From NCBI GenBank assembly GCA_949126835.1, contig OX421500.1, forward strand, positions 18,234,181 to 18,298,180: a DNA stretch of 64,000 bases, in the 5' to 3' direction. This DNA comes from Anisus vortex. Lineage: Eukaryota > Mollusca > Gastropoda > Planorbidae. Under the pieces are notes generated by a model. It searched no databases and was not told the DNA's origin. It saw only the letters and a list, made by a program, of their open reading frames with translations. The stretch's first letter is position 1. Each line of letters opens with the position of its first letter. The position numbers and the translations under genes are program-made. This document shows positions 29,201 to 41,200 of the stretch, piece by piece.

Positions 29201-32200
29201 TTCTACGTGACCCCGGTGCTGATATTTCTTTACTGTTGAAGAATACTGTACCAACGTCGAAATTGACTCATACAGGCCAGTATGCCTTGATCAGTACTAT
29301 GGTTGGAACACTTACCGCACCGTTACATCGTATACAGTTGAAGAGTAATTACTTCACTAGATCTGTTATTGTTGGGATAGTGAAGAAATTTCCCTACAGA
29401 GGCATTTCATTACTTTTAGGAAGTGACATTGCCAAAAATCAGGTACATCCTGTACTTAAAGAACCCAAAGACTCTGTTCAGTGTAAGAATACTGAAAATT
29501 CAGTATGTGTTATCACCAGAGCTATGTAGAAACAACAGATGACTGATGAATCGACAAAGAAACCAGAACAGACACCAGAGATTGACTTACAAGCAACCTT
29601 CATGGCGGATGTTCTAGGTGGTCACTCAAGTCATACTGATCAAAATAATTTGTCGCCTAGACAACTACTCATTCTTGCTCAAGGCAAAGATCCAGAGATT
29701 GGGAAGCTAAAAGAGGAAGCAAAGAATGAAGGAGAGTTAGAAACAATGGCCGCAGGTTATTACCTGAGGGACGAGTTGTTGATGAGGAAATGGAGAGGGA
29801 AAGAAAACGACGATGAAACATGCAGCGAAGTACATCAAATCGTGGTACCCAATGTTTACCGCAAGGACATACTACATATGGCCCATGATTCACCGTATGC
29901 TGGTCACCTAGGGATACAGAAAACCTTCGACAGGATTCTTCCATATTTCTTCTGGCCTGGCCTACGTCGTGACGTCACATCGTTTTGCAGATCATGTCAT
30001 GTCTGCCAGATGGTCGGCAAACCGAATCAGACCATTCCGGTAGCTCCTCTACGACCCATACCAGCATTCTCAGAACCCTTCAGTCACATCATTATAGACT
30101 GCGTCGGTCCGTTGCCTAAAACTAAGTCTGGCCACCAGTATCTGTTCACTATTATGTGTTCGGCAACGAGATTTCCAGAGGCTATTCCTCTACGTAGCAT
30201 CAATGCCGACAAAATCTCTGATGCACTTATCGGATTCTTCACCCGATATGGTCTTCCGAAAACCGTGCAGTCAGATCAAGGTTCAAATTTCACATCGAAG
30301 TTATTTCGCCAAGTCTTAGAACGGCTGGGTATTCGTCATGCAGTATCGAGTGCATATCATCCAAAGAGTCAAGGCGCACTGGAACGATACCACCAAACAT
30401 TGAAAAATATGCTCCGTACTTTCTGTTTCGAGCATAACGACGACTGGGATCGTGGTATTCCCTTCGCACTTTCGCAACCAGAGAGGCTGTACAAGAATCT
30501 CTTGGTTTCAGTCCCTTTGAACTGGTATTCGGACACACAGTTCGTGGACCACTAAAGCTGTTACAAGAGACATGGTTATCATCCACTGAAGACACTGGTC
30601 TACTGACATACGTGAAAAATTTTAAAAATAGACTGTATAATGCATTAAAAGTTGTCAGATCTAATCTTTTGCAGGCACAAGACAAGATGAAGGTCTATTA
30701 TGACGTCACCGCAAGAACCCGTATCTTCCAACCTGGTGATAAAGTTCTCATGCTGACGCCACTGTCTGGTCAACCCCTGAGTGCCAAGTTTACAGGACCC
30801 TACGAGGTTATGGCTAAGCTTAGTGAGGTTACCTATCTTGTAAAGACCCCTGATAGACGGAAATCGCAACGAGTGTGCCATTTCAATATATTAAAACCAT
30901 ACATTACCAGAGAAGAACAAAATGTTGTTGCCTCGGTAAACACTGTTATTAAAGTCGGAAAAAATTCTCCCGAAATTGAACGTGAATTGGCAGAAAGCAA
31001 ATTACAAATCACAAAAGTTTTAAAAACCCTTAATGAAAAATTGGCACATTTACCCGCTTGCGAACAATCCGCTATCAAAGGTCAAATTAATGAACATATT
31101 AATATTAATCTATTCGCAGATATACGCAATAGAACAAGACTGATTGAACAAGAGGAAACCATTTTCTCATGAAATGTTTTTTTTTTATGTCATTCATTGT
31201 ATTGATTAACATATATATTATTGTAAATATGACAATAAGTAAACTATGTTTTGAATTATTACACTAAGAAACATTACAGAACAAAACTTCAAATTCTACT
31301 AGAAACAATCATACGTTGTAAGGTAAAAGGTAACTATTGCATACACCAATTGCACACACACCGGTAGTTAACTTGAATACATCCACACTTGTGTTTGTTC
31401 AATTAATTCTATTGATGTGTTTTGCAAATTGTTTGTTTTCTATGTCGTCATGTTATAATTTAGATGTCTTATTTTTATGCTATGTAAAAGCTAAATCAGC
31501 TGAGATTATCACATTTTTAAATATTCTTGATGTCATAATTTAGACATCATAATAATATAATAACTGAAAAACATTAGTTAGTGATACTATGATCGGTTAT
31601 AAATAAATTAAAATTTCTAAAGAATTATCTATCAATTATTAATCGGTTCCACTTATTTGGGTAATTCATATCAATTCTGTGGGAATTGGTTATTGGTGGT
31701 AATAGTTTTATGGTCAACGTTGTACACGCAATAATCATAATTGTAAATATTAATTGATAAATAAATGTTTAATTAATAATCATTGATAAGATAATGTGAT
31801 AAGGGATTCCATGATAACGACTTTGTTATTAAAGGGATATGTAAAATATGGTTCATTTTAATCTTAAAAAGATTGTCCAATAGTCAATTAAATCTTACGA
31901 ATAGTTTCGGGAATTCGGTTCATTTTATGGGTACTCTACAAAGAATTCCATACTTAACACTGTCTGTAATTCCTTTGTGTCTTAAGGGGGGGGCGAGTGT
32001 TACAAAAGTAGTTTTATTTCCATAATTATATTGGTTCTATTATTATTAACTAAAGTTAAAAAAAGAAATAATCTTAAACCCGAAATGTTTCCGTGGTAGG
32101 AATAAAACAAGGAATGTCTAGACACTACGTCATATCATTAAATACGTCATATGCACGAGGGTTGAAGATCGTTAGTTTTAGTTCTAGCTTGGGTGCTAAT

Positions 32201-35200
32201 GTGTGAGGACTGCTTTTGACCACTTTCTTAAAGATAGGATTACGGCTTAGTACGATATAGAAGAATCTCAACTGATTAAGTTTCATCATATAATATTGGT
32301 ACATGTATTCTGTGTTACTGTTATATTTATCATCTCAACTTGTTGGAATAAAGTTGTGTTTAATCATTCAAACAGGATTGTGGATTTCCTATATATATAT
32401 ATTAAGGTACAGTTTATCTAATTCACTTCATACATAGAAAGAACATCATAAGAGCCAAATAAACATCAAATCTACTCTAATAACATCAATAATAATTCTT
32501 ATACAACCTTGAGAGATCCAATAGGGATGTGAATCAAAAGAATGTATAATATTACATTTCTAAAAATATCATTATACGTCAGTAGCTGATTTCGCACGTG
32601 ACACCATACTGAAACATACTTTGCCTAAATATGTCTTAACATATTAAAAAAGCATGTAAAAATATCCGTAAATATATTCTTAAAAAGCTTCTACAATTGA
32701 GTAAACAAATAAAAATTACACATCACCTTCAAACATTTCCAAATAATAAAAGCCAGTTTAAATTGTTCATGATAAATGGCTTCTGTAAAGAGGTCGTTTA
32801 GAGCTTTGTCGTTTTCAGTAGACACATCTTTACTTTTACTTTGAACAGAGATTTCTATTAAAAAAACATATTTATATTCATGCATTTCTTTTATTTCAGA
32901 TAAACATAAGGATAAAAACACATTCCTTATATCTTATGCGAGAACAAATGCATTTCAATTTTAGTTATTATCGAGTGGCATTACGACATGAAACGGGTTG
33001 CCTAAATACCCAAGAAAACCAGTAATGTAACATCATTTAAAAGACTAATAAAAATGCAAGACTAGACTAAGGCCAATGAAAAGTGTAGAGCGCAATACTT
33101 TTTTTAAAAGGAGCGTCTGTAATATAATAAGATAATATTTATTATAGTATATATTATTATTATCATTAGATTGTTCTGTGTCGTTGCCCTGGCCACGAAA
33201 TCCCATAGAATGCTATGGCTACGAATCATTCTTGGATCTGATGTGGGTCATTGGCTATACCTAGCTCTGATCTGTACCTGACTTAAGTTGGAGTAAAAGT
33301 AAAGGCAACTGGACGTTGCTTTGCGTTTGCCACATAGTCCTGTAGTATACCATGGCCACGGAAACTGGTGAACACTGCTTCACGGCCTAACACTTTCTTT
33401 TATAATGCAAATAAATAACTCAAACCGATCGGCTAGCGATAGACAATAATAATATTTAACTTCCAGGAGTTTTTATATTAAATCTCAGTAGGCCTGTTAG
33501 TAATAGGAGATATTTTGATTTTGATTTGACTACAACTGTTTATAAAACTACAGTTTATTACTTTAATGTTTGCATAGTATACCTAATTAGTTTTAAATTT
33601 GTATTTATAAAATTGTATTGATAATTATTTTAAGTGATTTGTTTATCTTTTATCTTAATATTTATTTTAATAATGGCGTCATAACTTTACAAATTAAGAC
33701 ACATTTGAAACAAGAAACTATTTGATTTTCTCGTAGAAAAAAACGTGACAAAAACATTATAATACATCTTAAATAGTTTTTAACTTAATATATGGCTTTT
33801 GAACAAGAAACATTACACCAAAAACGAACAGCGTATTAGGAATATTTTTTAAACCACTGGTAGGTCTATATAGTAATGCAAATATAAAAATGCTACAACA
33901 TCTAAAATACAAACCTGTATTTTTCCTGCCCATACAGAATACCTCTTGTATAGATCTCTTGGCTTTTTCCCATGTTGAGGTTGATTGTTTAGAGAATCCA
34001 AGTTTCAACTGATTCTTGCATTTGTCTCTGAACTTAAAAAAGGGTGTATTTTTTTAATTGACTTTATTTGTTACATCAATTACTCTCTAGAGGTATAGTG
34101 AGCTTATACTTGTGTAAAAGTTAATTGGTTCGCCTTTAAATTCAGACCGTAAATATTTGTCAAATAAGAATATTATTGATCCTGACTCTATTGTGGTGCA
34201 ATTAATCTTTATATAACGCTTTAGACTGACTCTCAATAATGACAAAGGTTGGACTTAAAATTGCTTTGTATGTAAAGCTCGAAGAAATTAAATACGCTTA
34301 ATGAGTTAATACACTCATATATACATAGAGAGTGACGGTGATGATTATAAACGTAACTTCTTTTTAATGACCACCCTTGAAAAACAAATATACGGTTAAA
34401 AAGTATTTGTGTAATTGTGTTTTAAAATAAAATTAGGCTAAATTGTAACAAAAAATATTTAAATAATTGTATAGTCTAGAAAGATAATGAAATAAATCAA
34501 TTATAAGAGCTTACCTTACATATGTCAGTGAGGTAAATAAAATCGGTTAAATTTATATTTTGTTCCACCAAGTACCTTAGGAACTTATACCGTTTGAGAT
34601 GAAGGGCAAACTGAATGACTTCTTTAGCAATAGTGTAATCATAACCCTGTGCAACATGTTAAGCATATATATTATTGTCAAATGATTGAATGCAATAGTA
34701 ATGGATTTAATAATTAACGTACGATTTATATATGGCCAAATGTAAATAACCAATATAAATAAGTCAATTATCAAGAAGCATGAGTTATCTTATTTTTATG
34801 TCTGAAATAACTATATTCCTGATTGAACCATTCACCATGAAGATTATGTTCTCAAGTTACTGTTTTATTATTTACAATACCATATATATATAGTTTGTTC
34901 CCAAGACAATAAAGAGTACGCGTAATACTGAAGTATAAATAATAGTAAATAAAGTCTACCCTAGGACTAACGAGGATTAAAAACAACATTTACGTTACTT
35001 AGACAACTAGTGGATTGTGGTCGTAACAATTGCAAAAATATTTTTATCTAACTAGCGATTCATAAAAACTTACTATTTCATAAATACAATTTATATCCCA
35101 ATTTAAAAAAAAAAAACATACATATTTTTGATATTGTCCTGGGCGGTTTGTAAAAAACAAAAAGAATGATTGAGATAGCATCCGTATTTCCATCCTACAT

Positions 35201-38200
35201 GTTACGTTCAAGGTGGGTTAGCGAACATGTTCTAGTACAATAGCATCTGACAATTTTACAATTACTGTGTTGTGACAACGATGCCCTCCCGAGCAATCTG
35301 TGATTTCATTAGATTAGATGTGATAGGGGAGAGGGGGGGGGGAAGTTGATACAGGGTCACGTTGATACAAATTATTTTTTACAGCTATTATACTACGTAC
35401 TACGTATGCGCAGAAGAGTTAGTACATGAAATAGCCTACTACTTCCCCTACATTCGCTATAAAAATGGCTTTGCTCGTATCAAAATTGAAAAAAATGTGA
35501 GGACAATTAAAATTTGAGCGATTTTTGAAAAATATTGACTTACTATTACGTAAGAGATTTCACAGACAAGGTAAGTACTTTTATTTTATCATATTTTTAT
35601 TAAGGTTAATTACGGATTCCTGAATACTTTTATTTATATAAAGATTGTGTTATTTGCGTCTTGTTTTTAATGTAGTCGAATTAATGCAATGAGGTGTAGT
35701 GGGGCAATTTGATACGGACGACTCGGGGCACATTGATACTATATCCGTTTATCTATTTACCCCTTTGGAAAAGCATTTAAATATAGAAGAATATATATTT
35801 GTTTACAAAAATACATTTATATTTAATTAGATTGTTAGGTTTATTGAGTTTAGCTTACATTTAAATCATTTTCATAATTTTTTTTGCTTTACTTTTTATA
35901 ATGTCTAGCTAGGGTTATTTCTATTTAGAACTTAGCCTAGGAGTTTAAGTTTAATGCTTAGGTCTTATACAGGCATCTAATAAAAAGGTTTAATTAAATA
36001 CATTACTTTTAAACTATTATTTAACATATTTTTCTACGACTATTGTGATTTTAAAATTTAGTTTCAAAGTATTAAATTACCCGGGATATTAATTTTTGTA
36101 ATTTATTGTAATTTCAGATAGTGCGAAGATGTAAAAAAAAGCCTTAACATGGGGTTACAATAGAAGTTTTATGGAGCAGAATTGTTATAAGTAATAAAAT
36201 AAAAAATAAAATAAAAGTTGTGTATTGTTTACTTTATTAACTTGTCATTGTATTAGTGTTAATATTACATCTTATTCTATGTATCAACTCGTCCCATAGT
36301 GTGTATCATCTTGCCCCTGCACGGGGCAAGTTGATACAAATTATTTTACATTGCTTTTAGAGCTATATTTTTTTTAATGTATTCTAATGAATAAAATTTG
36401 TTGATAAAAAGATGCCGGATACCTAGGGGAACAAAAAGAAGTATTTATATCCACACTAAATATAATGGTTTGCACTTAATGTAAACAAATGTAAAATGTG
36501 TATCAACGTGCCCCCCTCTACCCTACTAACACAATTGATACGCCTTGCCGTCTAGTAAACAATATTCATTATCGTGATTGGCAAGTCTTAACGATTATGC
36601 ATGCATAAAAGTCTAAGGGAAAATCATTTCCGGTCCCATTAAATCATTTTCTTCGAAACATGTTTGTGTCCTGCGTTACTGGTTGTACGAAAAGTTGTAG
36701 CGGATTAAATTTTATTTCATTTCCAAAAGATGTTTACAAAAGAAAACGATGTATTGTGGAAGTCAGAAGTGAAGAATCATCTATTTATAGTTTCAAACGT
36801 ATTGCTTAATGCAAAAAAAATTCATTTTTTATGAATCTTCTACGCATTGTGTTTCTTAATAACCAAGAACTCTTGACTAATTTATTTTATAAACAAACCT
36901 AAATTTAACTTAACGCGACTAACACATTGAGTATTAATTATGGCCTACTCACTTTTGATGTTAAAAACAGATTTCCCATAACTAATCATGTAACCTTTGT
37001 TTATTTCTAAAATACCAGAACTAGCCGTGGAGGTTTGAAATCAATTGTCAAACACCAGATAAAGTATATTTAAAAGTTACCGAAATGACCGGAATTTCAT
37101 GATCTTTTCCATTTTAAAAGGTCACGCCTCATTAAGACTTGTCAATGCACCCCTAGTAGACGAGTACAAAAGCCCCTTGTTCGCTTGTTCCACCTTACTT
37201 TGTAGGACTAGTTAAAGTGGAACAAAAACCGCTTAAACGATTGTTTTCCTTGCAATATATAATATTGTATGCCAGGGGTTGGCAACCTTTTGATAGCGGC
37301 GTGCCAAAGTAGAATTTTTAACTCACTCGGCGTGCCAACAGCCAAATAGTCAACCTCTGCTATATTTATTATTTTAAACAATAATTATTTGCTCGTATAT
37401 ACGCTTAAGCTGTGGTTCTTTTTTTAAAGTTAAAACAAATAAATTTGATCTCGAATTTTTTGGTGTGCTTATTTAATGAAGATAAAAAAACATTTGAATG
37501 CAACTTGTCTGTATCAATAAATGTGAGCCTTGTTTAATGCTTCAAGAGTTAGGCGACTTTCTTATGGAATTAAACAAGTTTAATTGTATGAGAAAATCTT
37601 GTATGTGAAAATCTGTTTACAAGTGTAAGTTGAGCCAATAGATGAAAGTAAAACAAATGCAACGTTTTTCAAACAAATGAACGGTTTAAGTATAGCAGAC
37701 GACCTTTGTAAGCAGCTTTTTTCCAGATTTGTTCGCAATTCGGCAAAATTTGTATGTCCATAAATCGGGATATTTTAAATTCAATTTGTTGCATTTCAAA
37801 ATAGACTTCAGCCAGAAAACTCCGCTATGAGTGCTTCAATGTACTTCTTAAGTTCATCTATGTGTAATGTATATAGATCTGAATGAGTTTTAACATAGGG
37901 GAAGTACTATAATGTTTTAGTAGGCCTAATATCACGGATAAATATGTCTTCTGTCCAGTTTCATTTCAAATTCTTTGCAGTAAAAATGAGTAACCAAACA
38001 GCTCAAGACTTGTTTGATCCATTCCTTGTGAACACAAGTTCAACATTTAAATGAGTCATTATGTCTGTCAAAATACCAGTTTCATCAGGCATTCTTCATC
38101 GTTCAATTACGAAAAATATTGTTTCATCAAGAAACATCGTATAGGCCTACTGCTTCCAGACATGAAATGAATCTATTCAATACCAGCTAAAACTGCTATG

Positions 38201-41200
38201 CAACAGCAGATATCCATATTCACAGTTAATTTCTTGTAGCAAAGATTTGAATTGCCGGTAAATCAACGAAGATTAGGAAAGAATAAAGTAGACTATTTTA
38301 ACAACAGTTTCCATTACGGAGCGCAAGTCCAATTAAGAGTCTGGCACGCGTGCCGTAGGTTGCTGACCGCTGGTGTAGGCTACGCCTTAAAACGTTATAA
38401 TTAATTTATATTTTAACACAGCTAGAAAGTTGACACACATGTAATTCAATAAAGTAGAGTTTGTTTTATATTAGAATTATCTCTCAATTTGTGTTTTTGG
38501 GTCATTCATTCAATTGTATAGATATTTATTATCGAACACAACTATGCATGTAGGGAAAAAATGATATTTTTTACAAACCGTTTCTGGTAATTTCCAGAGT
38601 TCTCCGTACTGAGTTGCAATGTCAAGGTTGTTTAGTCTAATGCAGAGCATCAAAAATTCTTTGATTTCACCATTGCCTTTCCCATTTTCTATATTTTTAT
38701 ATTAGATAAATAAAATGTCAGCTTATCTTATGTAAAACTGATTCGTCTAACCAAATTATATTAACAGGGACGAATTATGTGGCAACGCCCTACTAGGGAT
38801 TTGTGTGTCCAGCACAATGCCAGCCGATTTAATTTGCCCCAACTAACTGCAGGGACTCATCAAAGTTGGCGAGACTCAGAATCACCTACAAGACGAGGAA
38901 ACAAATTATAGCCTTCATCAGGTTTTGAGCTTAGGTACGAATAATACATAGTAAATAGTACGTTTTCAACTAGTAATAAACTATTATGCCATTTTAAGAA
39001 TATAGTGATAATTAATTATCACATTAATGGTTCTTCGAGGGTTAATCTCTAGTGTAACAAAAAAAAAATTCACACATAATAATATTATATTAATTCTTTT
39101 CAGTTTGTAATATTTGTTTCCACCTGTCACGCAGGACACATGAATTCAGACTAGCTGAATTAGCCGCAAGCACTAGGCCCCCGGACAACAGCGACAACCC
39201 AAACTCCCCCTCGTCATTTAGCTCAGCAAACCCCAGCGACCATCCCCTCCCCCGACATGCTTCTCTATGGACTGAAGTTCACGACCCCCGACTGGAAAAT
39301 TTCGACATTTACCTCCGACGGTTTAGCGACTGTATGGAGTTAAATGAGGTCCCCCCAGAATTACATTGTAGGATCCTCGTCTCCACTCTGAGAGGAGAGG
39401 ATTATGACACCTATTGTAAACTGGCCCCAGAAGACAGGGAGTCGTGCGTTGCACTGAAAAACGCGCTGCTAAATCGACACCAACTGCACGCGTCACATTA
39501 TCAAAAGAAGTTTCGGTCGTCCACGCTACGACCGGGGGAAAATTATACCCCATTCGCGGAGCGAATACAATCTTACCTACTCAAGTGGGTTGAGTTAGGC
39601 AATATTGAACAGTCATTCGACGGCTTGGTCACCCTCGTTATGACTGAGCAAATAGAATCGCAAATGCCCCCGAAACTAAGGGCCTTCCTTATTCAACAAG
39701 GAATCACCGGTTTAAACCCCTCCCTGCAAGGCGCAGATAGATTTCTGCATGCAGACGTAATAGCGTCATCATCCCGCTTGGGACACCCCCAGCCGCACCG
39801 ACCTTATGGGGACAACCACCGCGTCAACCCTCCCCCTCATTCAACCGCTCCCCAGCCACACTCGCTCCACCGCGTTCAACCACGTCCTCACAACCCACGT
39901 AGAGACCACCGCCACACCAGACCCACCCCTCAGTTAGCTCCCGACAGGAACCGACGCGACCCCACCCCCTTTTTGGCCGCAGGTGCATTTTACACCACGA
40001 CGGACCCCGTAGACCCAGCGCAGAATTCCACTAACGGACTTGCAACGCACGAGTTAGAAACGCCCAGTTACCCGAGCTACTTAGCTCCCGAACAGGAACC
40101 CGCCGATCAGGGGCGTGACCAGTACTCAAGCAGTGACTATGACCGAGTCCACCACGTGTTCTCTATTTCCTCGGCAGACAAACATAACCAATTCCCTCGT
40201 AGCTACGTCGACGAGATAGCCAGAATCAACGGCCGACTCGCCTCGTGTCCGTATGATTCCGGTCTTAGCTATGAGGCCCTAATAACACAATCAAAAATCG
40301 ACCCCCGCGACTACACAGGACGCTATGTGCGACTCCAGGGTCCATCTCATAACTCTCCGATTCAGCAGCTATCGACCGCACTCATAAACCTCAGCTCAGC
40401 ACTTTTTACAGGCCCCATTGAAGCCGCCGTGATAGAAGGCCTACAAGTAGACATCCTACTCGGAAGACCGATTGTAGGTAAACAAACACATCGCCTGCCG
40501 ACACCCGCAACCTACGGATCGCCCCGCCCATACCCCCAACCAGATATCTCTCCCCCACCCCATGTCCATTAAAGATAAGCTCCGTCATGCCAGCTTGCCC
40601 ATGACGAGAAGTGAACTGAGACAAACACTGTGCGAATTCAGCAACTATCAGAATACCCTTATACCAAACTTCTGTAAAATTACCCGTCCGTTATTTAGAC
40701 TGCTCAACGCACCCACATCGTTCCCACTATCTTGGGACAAACTTGCTACGAATGCTTTCGACACATTGCAACAGCGCATAGGCCAAAACCCCTTTCGACA
40801 CACGCAGCATAGCGGACATCAAACAGTGCCCCTACACACCTCGTGGCCCAGAATACTCAGTAATACGGCCCCACGCGCGCACACTGTTAATGAGTGTGTA
40901 GTTACTCCCCTTTCCCCATGTCCCAGACACAGTAATTTAGGTATGAATCTACCCTCTGAGTAGATTCCAAGTTGGCCGGGTGAGCTGTCACGATTCTGGA
41001 CTGAACCGTAACCTTATTAGCACTCTTAGTCAGATAGCATACATAGACAGACCCAAGCATAGCAAGCGAACCTTAGATTAGCGCAAAGTCTAGGTTAGAA
41101 AGAAGAGAGTAGGGGACGCCATTACCTCTTCCCCTCTTCTTACGCAAGTGAAATCCTCCAGCACTCTCCGTCTTCACCTGTTCTTTAACCCTCTCTACAC

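Larger units (their letters stand above)
26729..32603 (+). mobile_element. Gmr1-like Ty3/Gypsy retrotransposon lacking reverse transcriptase
   Basis: A 5.9-kb LTR element: 5' LTR, primer-binding site, gag, protease, integrase, polypurine tract (AAGGGGGGGGCGAG, 31984-31997), 3' LTR. Integrase directly follows protease. This is the pol order of Gmr1-like elements (Gag-PR-IN-RT-RH), which place IN before RT, unlike standard Gypsy. Sequence similarity of the IN region to that group and the SCAN-like gag agree. RT and RNase H are absent: after the IN C-terminus comes about 0.8 kb of non-coding DNA, then the 3' LTR. LTRs about 97-98% identical by eye indicate a fairly recent insertion, into a TRPM intron. 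Confidence 0.9.

Noticed and set aside
29669..31078. Minus-strand ORFs of 78-131 codons
   Set aside because: Shadows of the retrotransposon integrase; no motif in those frames.
39323..40624. Minus-strand ORFs in the GC-rich Gypsy remnant
   Set aside because: Antisense shadows in GC-rich DNA with few stops.
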